NCBI GenBank assembly: GCA_963781195.1
Contig: CAWAEZ010000017.1
Coordinates: forward strand, 21,073 to 85,072
Reading direction: 5' to 3'
DNA: 64,000 nucleotides
From: JAJPKK01 sp963781195
GTDB lineage: Bacteria > Pseudomonadota > Alphaproteobacteria > Rhizobiales > Xanthobacteraceae
A program made the position numbers and the translations under genes. Below are positions 8,068 through 18,199 of this stretch, piece by piece (the first letter of the stretch is position 1; every line of letters begins with the position of its first letter). Below the pieces are notes generated by a model. It had not been told where the DNA came from and did no database searches. It worked only from the letters and a program-made list of their open reading frames with translations.

Positions 8068-9849
8068 TCAATTCCTTTGGATGAAGCAGCTACCGCCCGC
8101 AGTCTTGAGGTTTTCACACAGCTGATTGGCTTCCTCGCGCGGCACCGGACCGACCTGGGTCGCGTAGAACACGCCCCGCTCGCCCTGGTCCTTCTTGCGA
8201 ATCAGCGGCTGGTAACCGGCAAGAGCGGAGAACTTCGCCTGCGCCGCGCGGAATGCCGCCTGCGCCTCGGCCTCGGTCTTCTGCGCCGCGATCTGCACCA
8301 CCCAGCCGCCTTCCGTCGGGCGCGCCCGGGGCGGCGGCGCCGGCCGCGTGGTATCGACGGCGGCGACGGCCGGCTGCGATGGCGGGCTCTGCGCCGCGGG
8401 CGCAGCCGGTGCGGCAGCACGCGGCGCGGCGGCGGTGGGGGCGGCCGCGGTCGGCGCCATCAGCCCCGGCGTGGCACGGTCGCCGCCCGCCGTTCCGGCG
8501 TCGGCGCGGATCGTCACGGTGCGAACCTTTTTCGGCTCGGTAGCGGCGGCCGAAGCAGGCGCCGCCGACGTCGTCGAGGGTGAGCTCGGATAGGGAGCGA
8601 CGCTGGCGCCGCCTGCGACCGGCGCGACGCCGCCGCGGGTTGCGTCCCGCAGATCGATCGGCTGCTCCTCGCGCGAAACCATGCGGTCCCCGGCGCCCAG
8701 CCGATCGTTGATCGGCTTCGCGCTCGCATCCGCCAACGAAGGCGCCATCACCTTGGTCGGCGAGTTATCCGCACGGATCAAGGGCGGCGGCCCGTCGGAG
8801 CCGCCATGGAACACCATGCGGTAGCCGAACGCCGCCGCGGTTCCGAACACCACGACGCCGAGCGCCGCGAGGGCGATCTTGAGGGTATTACGCCGCTTGG
8901 TGCCGGGTTCGTCCTCGTAGACGTCTTCTTCGCCCGGCGCGTAGTCGTAATCTTCGTACTGGTCTTCCTCCCCGGCGGCCGCGTATTGCGGATCGTACTC
9001 GCCTTGGTGCTCCGTCTCCTCCGCGTAGGGCTCGTGCTCGTGGTCAGCCGCCTCGGGCTGAGTGCCGTCGAGGTGCGGGTAATGGTCGCCCGCCGCACCT
9101 GCTGCCGGGTACGACCCTGCAGCCGGATACGCCCCTGCCGGATACGCACCAGTACTTGGATAATGCTGGTCGGGCACGGTTGGATAGGTGGCATCATGAT
9201 AGTCCGCCGGATGGGCGGCGGGCTGGGCCGACGGATAAGCCGCGGTTGCGCGCGGAGCCGGCTCCGGCTCGGGAGCGTATCCGGGATGCGGATAGCGATC
9301 CGCCGCGGGCTCCGGCCGCGCCGGCGCCGCATAGGGGTCGTGGCTGTAGGGATTGGGGCGATAGGCCTCGGGGGCCGGCGGATCGGACGCGACCGGGCGG
9401 GCCGGGAAGGTCTGCAGCGACGGGAACGGATGACTGCGCGCCGGCTTTTCTTCCCGCGGCGGCTCGGCGTCATAGCGACCCGCACGCGGATAGGGATCTC
9501 GCGGGGGCTCCGGCTCGTAGCGCTCGGCGCGCGGATATGGGTCTCGCGACGGCTCCGGCTGCTGCCGTTCCGCCCGCGGATACGGGTCCCGCGAAGGCTC
9601 CGGCTGCTGCCGTTCCGCCCGCGGATACGGGTCGCGCGAAGGCGGCTTCGCCATCGGGCCGCGGGTCGGAAGATCGGGCGCCCGGCGCGGCACCTCGGCG
9701 CCTCGCTGAGGCGGCGGGCCGAACGGATCGCTCTGGCCGATCAGCCGGGCGAGCTCCAGCAACGGATCGGAGGCGGCCCCGCGACGATCGGAATCCTTCG
9801 GAGCCGGCGGGTAAGCACGCGGAGAGCGCGGAATTGCGTCGTCAGTCAT
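8068..9849 (-). CDS. SPOR-domain inner-membrane protein
   Basis: A bitopic protein likely binding septal peptidoglycan. The start is the ATG at 9849 (MTDDAIPRSPRAYPPAP), since the open frame above it has no family-like sequence. Residues 1-310 are Pro/Tyr/Arg-rich and low in complexity, with four tandem 15-residue units. A single membrane helix (IALAALGVVVFGTAAAFGY) lies near residue 330. The carboxyl end is a SPOR domain (GGWVVQIAAQKTEAEAQAAF through CENLKTAGGSCFIQ). The cytoplasmic/periplasmic layout resembles FtsN-like proteins, but identity with FtsN is not shown. Between argS and nagZ. Confidence 0.88.
   Translation of the reverse strand: MTDDAIPRSPRAYPPAPKDSDRRGAASDPLLELARLIGQSDPFGPPPQRGAEVPRRAPDLPTRGPMAKPPSRDPYPRAERQQPEPSRDPYPRAERQQPEPSRDPYPRAERYEPEPPRDPYPRAGRYDAEPPREEKPARSHPFPSLQTFPARPVASDPPAPEAYRPNPYSHDPYAAPARPEPAADRYPHPGYAPEPEPAPRATAAYPSAQPAAHPADYHDATYPTVPDQHYPSTGAYPAGAYPAAGSYPAAGAAGDHYPHLDGTQPEAADHEHEPYAEETEHQGEYDPQYAAAGEEDQYEDYDYAPGEEDVYEDEPGTKRRNTLKIALAALGVVVFGTAAAFGYRMVFHGGSDGPPPLIRADNSPTKVMAPSLADASAKPINDRLGAGDRMVSREEQPIDLRDATRGGVAPVAGGASVAPYPSSPSTTSAAPASAAATEPKKVRTVTIRADAGTAGGDRATPGLMAPTAAAPTAAAPRAAAPAAPAAQSPPSQPAVAAVDTTRPAPPPRARPTEGGWVVQIAAQKTEAEAQAAFRAAQAKFSALAGYQPLIRKKDQGERGVFYATQVGPVPREEANQLCENLKTAGGSCFIQRN
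9457..9636 (-). repeat. Four tandem 45-bp repeats coding RDPYPRAERQQPEPS-like units
   Basis: Within the SPOR gene, four consecutive 15-residue units vary as RDPYPRAERQQPEPS (twice), RDPYPRAERYEPEPP and RDPYPRAGRYDAEPP. The first two units are nearly identical at the DNA level, which suggests recent expansion. In frame, hence a protein repeat rather than a CRISPR. Confidence 0.85.
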
Positions 9850-9934
9850 TCTGCTTATCGCAACCTCGTTGGCGCGAGCCCTGAGCTGCACGATGACGCC
9901 CCGTCAATCGCACGCGCGACCGGCGACGCCGGGC

Positions 9935-11707
9935 TCACCTCATCTCATCGGGAGCGCCGACCCCGAGCATAGCAAGCCCGGAAGCCAGCACTGTGACGAC
10001 GCCCTCCACCAGGGCGAGACGAGCCAGTGTCATTTCTGGATCATTCTGGATAATGAAGCGTAAATGAGGCAAGTCCTTTCCTTTCGTCCATTGGGCGTGG
10101 AATTCGCTTGCCAGCTCGTAGAGATAGAACGCGATGCGGTGCGGTTCGTGGGCGCCTGCCGCGGCCTCGACGAGGCGCGGATAGAGCGCGATGCGGCGCA
10201 TCAGCGATATCTCGGCGGCATCCTCGAGCCGCGCGAGATCGGCGCCAGCGAGCAGGCGCGACCGTTCCGCGGCATCCTCAGGAAGCTGCGGCAAGACCTC
10301 CCGGGCGTGGCGAAAGATCGAGTGCCCGCGAGCATGGCCGTACTGGACGTAGAACACCGGATTGTCGCGCGATTGCTCCTTCACCTTGTCGAGGTCGAAA
10401 TCGAGCACCGCATCGTTCTTGCGGTACAGCATCATGAAGCGCACGGCGTCACGCCCGACCTCGTCCACCACTTCACGCAGGGTGACGAAGTCGCCGGACC
10501 GCTTCGACATTTTGACCGGCTCGCCGCCGCGCAGCAGCTTCACGAGCTGGATCACCTTGACGTCGAGCTCGGCAGCGCCGCCGCCCACCGCGGCCACCGC
10601 GGCCTTCATCCGCTTGATGTAGCCGCCGTGGTCCGCCCCCCAGACGTCGATGAGTGCACGGAAGCCGCGCTCGATCTTCGACTTGTGATAGGCGATGTCG
10701 GAGGCGAAGTAGGTGAAGCTGCCGTCCGACTTGATGAGCGGCCGGTCGACGTCGTCGCCGAAATCGGTGGTGCGGAAGAGCGTCTGCTCGCGGTCTTCAT
10801 AGTCCTCGATCGCCGCCCCTTTCGGCGGCGGCAGGCGGCCCTCATAGACCTCTCCCTTCGCTCGCAACTCCGCGATCGTCGCCGCAACCTCGTTCCGCGG
10901 GCCCGCGATCAGCGACCGCTCGGAAAAGAAGACGTCGTGATTGACGTTGAGCGCCGCGAGGTCGTGGCGGATCTCGACCATCATCATCTCGATCGCCTTG
11001 GCGCGCACGATCGGCAACCACCGCTCCTGCGGCATCTGGTCGAGACTGCGCCCGTACTCCTGCGCTAGTGCCACCCCGACCGGTTTGAGATAATCGCCGG
11101 GATAGAGCCCCTCCGGAATCGGACCGATGTCCTCGCCCAGCGCCTCGCGGTAGCGCAGATAGGCCGAGCGGGCGAGCACATCGACCTGGGCGCCGGCGTC
11201 GTTGATGTAATATTCGCGGGTGACGTCGGAGCCGGTGAACGCCAGGAGATTGGCGAGCGCATCCCCGAACACGGCGCCGCGGCAATGGCCGACATGCATC
11301 GGCCCGGTGGGATTGGCGGAAACGTACTCCACATTGACCTTCGCGCCCGCGCCGATGTCGCTACGGCCGAACGCGGGGCCGGCGACGATCGCGCCCCGCA
11401 GCGCCTCCCGCCAGACCCGGGGGTCGAGGCTGAGGTTGATGAAGCCGGGGCCCGCGATATCGACCGCGGTGACCTCGGGGAGTTTGCGCAATTCCGTCGC
11501 GATCCGCTCGGCGAGGTCGCGCGGCTTGAGCCCGGCGTCCTTGGCGAGCGCCATCGCCGCATTGGTCGCGAGGTCGCCATGGCCGGCTTCCCGCGGCGGC
11601 TCCACCACGATTCGCGCGAGGTCCGGGGGTGCGGCAAAAACACCTGCTGCCGCAAGCGCTTCCACGGCTGAGCGAACGTGGGTCGTGAACACGGAGAAGA
11701 CGTTCAT
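9935..11707 (-). CDS. argS: Arginine--tRNA ligase
   Basis: Class I synthetase. The HIGH motif is present as PTGPMHVGHCRGAVFGDAL, and the KMSKS loop as KMSKRSGDF. The carboxyl DALR anticodon-binding domain ends in FHAQWTKGKDLPHLRF. The ATG at 11707 (MNVFSVFTTHVRSAVE) is chosen; an in-frame ATG three codons upstream has no better ribosome-binding site. 590 aa, normal for the family. Confidence 0.96.
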   Translation of the reverse strand: MNVFSVFTTHVRSAVEALAAAGVFAAPPDLARIVVEPPREAGHGDLATNAAMALAKDAGLKPRDLAERIATELRKLPEVTAVDIAGPGFINLSLDPRVWREALRGAIVAGPAFGRSDIGAGAKVNVEYVSANPTGPMHVGHCRGAVFGDALANLLAFTGSDVTREYYINDAGAQVDVLARSAYLRYREALGEDIGPIPEGLYPGDYLKPVGVALAQEYGRSLDQMPQERWLPIVRAKAIEMMMVEIRHDLAALNVNHDVFFSERSLIAGPRNEVAATIAELRAKGEVYEGRLPPPKGAAIEDYEDREQTLFRTTDFGDDVDRPLIKSDGSFTYFASDIAYHKSKIERGFRALIDVWGADHGGYIKRMKAAVAAVGGGAAELDVKVIQLVKLLRGGEPVKMSKRSGDFVTLREVVDEVGRDAVRFMMLYRKNDAVLDFDLDKVKEQSRDNPVFYVQYGHARGHSIFRHAREVLPQLPEDAAERSRLLAGADLARLEDAAEISLMRRIALYPRLVEAAAGAHEPHRIAFYLYELASEFHAQWTKGKDLPHLRFIIQNDPEMTLARLALVEGVVTVLASGLAMLGVGAPDEMR

Positions 11708-11742
11708 TGGCACCATTTCGTGGGCGGCGGCAGCGGCGCGGC

Positions 11743-12949
11743 CTATCGCAATTCGGGGGTGGAGTCAAAAAGCCGCGCGTGTTCGGACAGCGCGTAGCGG
11801 TCGGTCATTCCGGCGATGAAATCGGCGATCTGCCGCGGCGGCACCGGCCTTTCCGGCGCCGGCACCTGGCGTCGCCACGGCAGCTCGGCGGGGTCGCGCT
11901 GGTACCGCTCGAACAGCGCCCGCACCACCCCCTCGGCCTCGCCCATGATGCGCATGACGCGGGGGTGGCGGTACATGCGCGGAAACAGGAAGTCCTTGAT
12001 GGCCCGGTCCGCCGCAGCCATGGCCGGAGAAAACGCCACCACCGCCGCGTCAGCGCGGCGGATGTCGTCGGCGCCGTCCGGGCGCACGGCGGCGATGCAG
12101 CCGGTCGGAGCAGGCGATGACGTCCTCGATCATGCGGGTGATCAGGCGGCGCACCAGCTCGTGGATCTGCCGCTTGTCGTCGAGCTCGCGATAGCAGGCT
12201 CCGATTTCCGCCTGGATGTCGCGCAGCAGCGGCACCTCGCGGAGATCCTCGAGGCCGAACATGCCGGCGCGCAGCCCGTCGTCGATGTCGTGGGCGTCGT
12301 AGGCGATGTCGTCGGCAATCGCGCCGACCTGGGCCTCCGCGCTTGGAAAGCGATCGAGCGCAAGGTCCTGGCGAGCGCAATAGCCGGAAATCTCCTGGGC
12401 AATGCCGCGCCGGGCCGCGCGCACTCCGAGCGGCCGGCCGGCACCGTCGAGCAGAGGCCCGTTGTGCTTGGCAAGGCCTTCCAAGGTCTCCCAGGTGAGA
12501 TTGAGACCGTCGAAGGCGGCGTAGCGGCGCTCGAGGCGGGTCACCACCGCGAGGGTCTGGGCATTGTGGTCGAAACCGCCGTCCGCATCGAGGCAGCCGT
12601 CGAGCGCACGTTCGCCGGCATGGCCGAACGGCGGATGGCCGAGATCGTGAGCGAGCGCGCAGGCCTCGGCGAGGTCCTCGTCGAGCCCCAAAGCCCGCGC
12701 CAGCGACCGCGCGATCTGGGTGACCTCGAGGGTGTGGGTCAACCGGGTGCGAAAATGGTCGCCTTCGCGGTACACGAACACCTGCGTCTTGTAGGCGAGC
12801 CGGCGGAACGCGGCGGAGTGGATGATCCGGTCGCAGTCGCGGCGGAAGTCGCTGCGGCTCGCGCTCGGCGGCTCGTCATGGAGGCGACCCCGGCCCGCGG
12901 CGGGATCGGCGGCATAGGCCGCGCGGGGGGGCGCGCCGCTCACCGCCAT
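11743..12949 (-). pseudogene. dgt: Deoxyguanosinetriphosphate triphosphohydrolase-like, frameshifted
   Basis: HD-superfamily dNTPase that hydrolyses dGTP to deoxyguanosine and triphosphate. The first part (from ATG 12949) has RLTHTLEVTQIARSLARAL and AHDLGHPPFGHAGERALDG, the HD metal site. Homology runs in this frame to EDVIACSDR, then continues one frame over at IAAVRPDGADDIRRADAAVV through IMGEAEGVVRALFERYQRDP. The break is near 12095-12105; removing one base there (for example A in GATGCAGCC, plus strand) restores a continuous family-like protein of about 400 aa. A sequencing error is possible. Upstream of argS, divergent from erpA. Confidence 0.85.
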
Positions 12950-13129
12950 GTCGCGACCCGGTCGGCGATCCAGTGGGCATCCCGGCATGAGACGCCGCGC
13001 ACCGCCGTTGACCTCATGTGGCGTCGCACATACCTATTAATCGGGCGCCGCGCCCCGAGGCCGGCGGCCGGAGGTGCGGCGCGAAGGCCCTTCGCGCGCG
13101 CGGGGTGGCTGCAGAGGGGACGAGAGTCC

Positions 13130-13459
13130 ATGGCGAATTCGGTCGTTTTGACGGAACGGGCGGCGCGGCGGATCGGCGAGATCCTCAAGGGTGAAGCTGC
13201 CGGCGCGATGCTACGCGTGAGCGTCGAGGGCGGCGGCTGCTCCGGCTTTCAATACAAATTCGATTTCGATCACGCCAGGACCGATGAAGACCTGGTGCTG
13301 AGCCGCGAGGGGGCGACGGTGCTGATCGATCCGGTCTCGGTGCAATACATGGCAGGCGCCGAGATCGACTTCGTCGATGATCTCATCGGGTCGTCGTTCC
13401 GAATCAACAATCCGGTGGCGGCGTCGTCCTGCGGCTGCGGCACGAGCTTTTCGCTCTGA
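13130..13459 (+). CDS. erpA: Iron-sulfur cluster insertion protein ErpA/IscA family
   Basis: A-type Fe-S carrier that delivers clusters to apoproteins. The 109 aa product has the family cysteines: one in EGGGCSGFQYKF and two in the terminal SSCGCGTSF. The open frame extends far upstream, but the ATG at 13130 gives the conserved opening VVLTERAARRIGEI. It is divergent from dgt with about 180 bases between. Confidence 0.95.
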   Translation: MANSVVLTERAARRIGEILKGEAAGAMLRVSVEGGGCSGFQYKFDFDHARTDEDLVLSREGATVLIDPVSVQYMAGAEIDFVDDLIGSSFRINNPVAASSCGCGTSFSL

Positions 13460-13537
13460 CCCTCGCTGACCTCACGCGGCTTTCCTCGACGGTCGCCGAC
13501 CCGGCAGGCCGTCGAGTGGCCTGACCGGAGGGCGCCC

Positions 13538-16500
13538 TCACTCCGCGGCGACGGCGTGAGGCTTGGGGTGCTCGTGGGTCTCGTCGAGATCGACCGGCGG
13601 CTCCAGGCGGCGCTTGAGGATGCGGTCGAGCCGGTCGAGGTAGATGTAGACCACCGGCGTGATGTAGAGCGTCAGCAGCTGCGACACGCAGAGGCCGCCG
13701 ACCACCGCGACGCCGAGCGGCTGGCGGAGCTCGGCGCCGGCACCCGCTCCGACGGCGATCGGCAGCGCGCCGAACACCGCCGCGAAGGTCGTCATCATGA
13801 TCGGCCGGAAGCGGAGCAGGCAGGCTTCGCGGATCGCCTCCTCGGCGCCGAGCCCGACGGCGCGTCGTTGCAGCGCGAAGTCGATCATCATGATCGCGTT
13901 CTTCTTCACGATGCCCACCAGCATGACGATGCCGATCATCGCGATCACCGACAGGTCCATGCCGAACAGCATGAGGACGAGCAGCGCCCCGACGCCCGCC
14001 GAGGGCAGGCCGGAGATGATGGTTATGGGATGGATGAAGCTCTCATAGAGGATGCCCAGCACCACGAACGACGCGAACACCGCGGCGAGCACCAGCACGC
14101 CCTGCCCTTTCAGGGAGTCCTGGAACACCTGGGCGGAGCCCTGGAATCCCGTCACCACGGCCGCCGGAAGGTTCGAATCGCGCTCGATCTGCTTGATGGC
14201 GTCGACCGCCGCGCCGAGCGGAAATCCCGGCGCGAGGTTGAAGGACACCGTCATCGAAGGCTGCTGGCCCTGGTGGTTGACCTGCAGCGCGCCGACCGTT
14301 GGCACGAGCTTGGTCACCGCCGACAGCGGGATCGCCGGCCCGTTCGGCGTCGTCGCTCCGCTGACCCCTGAGCCGGGCGCCGCGGCGCCCGCCGCCGTGG
14401 GCGAGCCGTTCAGGTTGGTCTTGAGGTAGATCTTGCTGAGCCCGGTCGGATCGACCTGGATGCTCTTGTCGCATTCCAGGATCACCTGGTAGTCGTTCGA
14501 CGCCGTGTAGATGGTGCCGACCTGACGCGATCCGAAGCAGTTGTAGAGTTCCTGCCGGACCTGGTCGACCGTCACGCCGTAGACCGCCGCCGCCGCGCGA
14601 TCGACTTCCAGCGTCATCTGCGGGTTCTTGATGTAGAGGTCGCCGGTGACGTCGCGGAGCCCCGGCAATTTCTCGATCTTCTCCAGCATCTCCGGTCCGG
14701 CGGCGTAGAGCGCGGCGGTATCGCTCGACTGCAGCGTGTACTGGAACTCGCTCTTGGACACCCGGCCCGTGATGTTGATGTTCTGGACGTTCTGGAAATA
14801 GGTCCGGACGCCGGTCAGCGAGTTCGCCTTGCCGCGCAGCCGTTGGATGATCGCGGTCGAGTTGTCCGCGCGCTCGTGGCGCGGCTTGAGCGCGATGAAG
14901 AGCCGCCCGTTATTGTTGGTCGGATTGGGGCCGCCGGCACCGACCGTCGAGTTGATGTAGTCGACGCCCGGATCCTTGCGCAGCAGTTCGGCGACCTGCT
15001 GCTGGCGGATGAACATCGCCTTGAAGGAAATGTCGGACGGGCCTTCGACCGTGGCGCTGATGAAGCCGGTGTCCTCGGTCGGGAAGAACCCTTTCGGAAT
15101 GGCCATATAGAGCCATACGGTGCCGACCAGGGTGCCGACCATCACCAGGACGACCGCAAACTTGTACCGCAGCACGATGTCGAGCGTGACCTCGTAGCCG
15201 CGCAGCCAGCTGCGGAACATGGCCTCGAAGATACGCAGGACGATGTTCTGGCTTTCGCCTTCGTGGTGGCCCTTGAGAACCCGCGCGCACAACATCGGCG
15301 TCAGCGTCAGCGACACGAAGCCGGACAGGATGATCGCCACCGCGATCGTCACTGCGAACTCGCGGAACACGCGGCCGACCATGCCGCCCATCATCAGCAC
15401 CGGAATGAACACCGCGATGAGGGCGAAGGTGATCGAGATGATGGTGAAGCCGATCTCCGCCGACCCCTTGAGCGCGGCCTCGAACGGCCGCATCCCGGCT
15501 TCGATGTGGCGGACGATGTTCTCCAGCATCACGATCGCGTCGTCGACCACGAAGCCCACCGAGAGGGTCAGGGCGAGGAGCGTCATGTTGTTGATGGAAA
15601 AACCGAATCCGTACATCGCGGCGCAGGTCGCGATGAGCGAGATCGGCACCGCCATCGCCGGAATGATGGTCGCCACCGCGGACCGCAGGAACAGGAAGAT
15701 CACGAGCACCACCAGCACGATGGCGATGACGAGGGTGACCTGCACGTCATCGACCGCCTCGCGGATCGATTCGGAACGGTCGGCCAGAATCTCCATTTTC
15801 ACCGCCGCCGGAATCTGCGCGCGGTAGATCGGCAGGCGTTCGCGGATCGAATCGACGATCTTGACGGTGTTGGCGTCCGGCTGCTTGAAGATCGCCAGCA
15901 CGATCGACCGCTCGTTGTTATAGAGGTTCGCGATCACGTCGTTCTCGACGGAATCCACCACTTTTGCGACTTCGCCGATCCGCAGCGGCAGCCCGTTGCG
16001 GTAGGCGACGACGACGTCCTTGTACTCGTCGGCATGGCGCATCGCGGCGGATGCCGTGATGGTGGTGTTCCGGTCCCGCCCGGCGATGGTACCGACCGGC
16101 GTGTTCGAGTTGGCCTTCGCCACCACGCTGCGGACGTCGTCGAGAGAAATGCCGCGGGCCGCCGCCGCAGTCGGGTCGACCTGGACGCGGACGGCGAACT
16201 TCTGCGCGCCGAACACCAGCACCTGGGCGATGCCGGGCAACTGGGAGATCTGCTGGGCCAGCGTGATTTCGGCGTAGTCGTCGACCACCGCAAGGGGAAG
16301 CGTCGGCGACACCAGGCTGAACAGCAGGATGGCAAAATCGCCCGGATTGACCTTCCGGAAATAGGGCGGAATCGTCATTTCCACCGGGAGCCGGCGGGCG
16401 GCGACGGTGAGTGCGGTCTGCACGTCGAGGGCCGCGCCGTCGATGTTCCGGTTGAGGTCGAACTGGATGATGATGGTGCTCAGGCCGAGCGACGAGGTCG

Positions 16501-16744
16501 AGGTGAGCGACGTGATGCCGGCGATCGTGGAAAGCTGGCGCTCGATCGGGCCGGCGACCGAGGCGCCCATGGTCTCCGGGCTGGCGCCGGGCAAGGTCGC
16601 GGTAATCTGGATGGTCGGAAAGTCCACCGCCGGCAAGGCCGCCACCGACAGCAGCCGGTAACCGAATATCCCGAAGACGATGAGGGCCGCGGTGATCAGC
16701 GTCGTCATCACCGGACGACGGATGCAGGTCTCCGAGATGTTCAC
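13538..16744 (-). CDS. RND efflux permease, HAE-1/MdtB-MdtC-like
   Basis: Proton-driven inner-membrane pump component with about 12 membrane helices and two large periplasmic loops. The TM4 proton-relay motif is SVGFVVDDAIVMLENIVRH with the double Asp of the drug-type (HAE) class. The carboxyl half has LYESFIHPITIISGLPSAG and VKKNAIMMIDFALQ. A GTG at 16744 gives NISETCIRRPVMTTLI, matching the usual start of the family, and lies 4 bases beyond the adaptor stop; the ATG 11 codons upstream would overlap the adaptor. The substrate cannot be told from sequence. No outer-membrane channel is adjacent. Confidence 0.93.
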   Translation of the reverse strand: MNISETCIRRPVMTTLITAALIVFGIFGYRLLSVAALPAVDFPTIQITATLPGASPETMGASVAGPIERQLSTIAGITSLTSTSSLGLSTIIIQFDLNRNIDGAALDVQTALTVAARRLPVEMTIPPYFRKVNPGDFAILLFSLVSPTLPLAVVDDYAEITLAQQISQLPGIAQVLVFGAQKFAVRVQVDPTAAAARGISLDDVRSVVAKANSNTPVGTIAGRDRNTTITASAAMRHADEYKDVVVAYRNGLPLRIGEVAKVVDSVENDVIANLYNNERSIVLAIFKQPDANTVKIVDSIRERLPIYRAQIPAAVKMEILADRSESIREAVDDVQVTLVIAIVLVVLVIFLFLRSAVATIIPAMAVPISLIATCAAMYGFGFSINNMTLLALTLSVGFVVDDAIVMLENIVRHIEAGMRPFEAALKGSAEIGFTIISITFALIAVFIPVLMMGGMVGRVFREFAVTIAVAIILSGFVSLTLTPMLCARVLKGHHEGESQNIVLRIFEAMFRSWLRGYEVTLDIVLRYKFAVVLVMVGTLVGTVWLYMAIPKGFFPTEDTGFISATVEGPSDISFKAMFIRQQQVAELLRKDPGVDYINSTVGAGGPNPTNNNGRLFIALKPRHERADNSTAIIQRLRGKANSLTGVRTYFQNVQNINITGRVSKSEFQYTLQSSDTAALYAAGPEMLEKIEKLPGLRDVTGDLYIKNPQMTLEVDRAAAAVYGVTVDQVRQELYNCFGSRQVGTIYTASNDYQVILECDKSIQVDPTGLSKIYLKTNLNGSPTAAGAAAPGSGVSGATTPNGPAIPLSAVTKLVPTVGALQVNHQGQQPSMTVSFNLAPGFPLGAAVDAIKQIERDSNLPAAVVTGFQGSAQVFQDSLKGQGVLVLAAVFASFVVLGILYESFIHPITIISGLPSAGVGALLVLMLFGMDLSVIAMIGIVMLVGIVKKNAIMMIDFALQRRAVGLGAEEAIREACLLRFRPIMMTTFAAVFGALPIAVGAGAGAELRQPLGVAVVGGLCVSQLLTLYITPVVYIYLDRLDRILKRRLEPPVDLDETHEHPKPHAVAAE

Positions 16745-16745
16745 G

Positions 16746-17921
16746 TCACGCCCCCGGTTTGCCGTCTCGGACGGCAACGCGCGCCTTGTCCGTCAGGAGA
16801 AGGTGGCCATCGGTCACGACCACATCGTTTTCTTTCACGCCGCTTTCGATCACGGTCTCGGTCCCGAGCGTGCGCGCAACCTTGACCGGCGTGACGATGG
16901 CAACATTGTCTTTGACCACGTAGACGAAGTTGCCCTGCTGACTGACCTGGACCGCCAGCGACGGCACGATGATCGCTTCTTCGGTCCGCAGCGTGAGGCG
17001 CGCCGTGACCAGGGTCCCCGGCCACAGGACGTCGTCCTCGTTGGGCATGGTGGCCCGGACCGTCGCCATCCCGGTGCTCATGTCGACCGTGTTCTCGATC
17101 ATCGTCACGCGGCCGCGGGCCGTGCGGGTATCGCCGGGAATGATGGCATCGACGTTTGCCTCGCCTTCGGCCATCGACACCCGGATATCGGGCAGACTTC
17201 GCTGCGAGGCCTGGAAGGTAACGTAGATCGGCGCGATCTGGTTGATGGTGGCGATCGGAATGGGGTCGGCCGAGCGCGCGAAATTGCCGATCTTCACCGA
17301 GGCCTGGCTGATCCGGCCGCTGATGGGGGCCCGGATGAAGCAGAAGCTCAGCTGCACCTTCAGATTTTCCAGCACCGCATTGTCCGCGCGGATCGACGCC
17401 CGCAGCGTGTCGCCATTGGTCTTCGAGTTGTCGACGTTGAGCTGGGGGGTCGCGCCTTTGCCGACCAGATCGGAATAGCGGCGCAGGTCACGCTCGGCCA
17501 TTTCCAGCTGGGCCTGGTCGCGGGCGATCTGGGCCTCCGCCTGGGAAATCTGCGCCTGTAGCGACCGCGGGTCCAACGTGACCAGGAGGTCGCCCTTCTT
17601 GACGAAGGCGCCGTCGCTGAAATGGATGCCGACGATCTCGTCGTCGATTCGCGGCTTCACGGCCACGCTGGCGATCGTGGTGACGTTCCCCAGCGCATCG
17701 ATCTGGACCGGGGTCTTCCTCTTGACGGCCGTGGCGACCACGACGGCGACCGGACGGGGGCCGGACTGGGGTCGGCTCGCCGTGGGTTCTCCCAACACGA
17801 ACTTGAGCGGCGGATATTTCTGCCCGAGTTCTTCGGGGTTTCCGAACACCCCCCATCGCGCAGCGCCGGTCGCGAGGGCCAGCACCACCACCAAGCCGAC
17901 AAACGCCTTGCCTTTGGTCAT
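16746..17921 (-). CDS. RND periplasmic adaptor (HlyD/MFP family)
   Basis: Membrane fusion protein linking the following permease to an outer-membrane channel. The ATG at 17921 gives a signal-anchor (MTKGKAFVGLVVVLALATGA). Lipoyl and hairpin segments are VGIHFSDGAFVKKGDLLVTL and LQAQISQAEAQIARDQAQLE; the beta-barrel part includes PISGRISQASVKIGNFAR. 391 aa. The open frame extends to 18119 but that part lacks family-like sequence. Probably co-transcribed with the permease; TolC at 28.7-30.1 kb could supply the channel. Confidence 0.93.
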   Translation of the reverse strand: MTKGKAFVGLVVVLALATGAARWGVFGNPEELGQKYPPLKFVLGEPTASRPQSGPRPVAVVVATAVKRKTPVQIDALGNVTTIASVAVKPRIDDEIVGIHFSDGAFVKKGDLLVTLDPRSLQAQISQAEAQIARDQAQLEMAERDLRRYSDLVGKGATPQLNVDNSKTNGDTLRASIRADNAVLENLKVQLSFCFIRAPISGRISQASVKIGNFARSADPIPIATINQIAPIYVTFQASQRSLPDIRVSMAEGEANVDAIIPGDTRTARGRVTMIENTVDMSTGMATVRATMPNEDDVLWPGTLVTARLTLRTEEAIIVPSLAVQVSQQGNFVYVVKDNVAIVTPVKVARTLGTETVIESGVKENDVVVTDGHLLLTDKARVAVRDGKPGA

Positions 17922-18199
17922 TATTCCGCCCTGCCCAGAATTCTTTAGCGCCTGGGCTTGATGCTGCAGATGAATCCGACCGGGCCGGTGGCCCGGATCG
18001 CAGGTGCGCACCGAAAACGCTCGGCTGGCATGCGACTTTACCCGTTGCAGCCAGCTTTGCCAAATAACTGTAACATAAATTCGCAGGGATTTCAGACCGC
18101 CGCGCCGGGCGGTCATCACTTCGCCATCGAAAGTTAATCGACCCTCGCGTCGGCGGCGGATGCGGCATTCCGCCCGACGCGGCCCACCGGATGCAGCTC

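Noticed and set aside
9457..9636. Regular repeats resembling a CRISPR array
   Set aside because: The repeats are contiguous without unique spacers and encode an in-frame 15-residue protein repeat.
14843..16885. A 680-aa plus-strand open frame
   Set aside because: Antisense to an RND permease; Arg/His/Asp-rich shadow frame.
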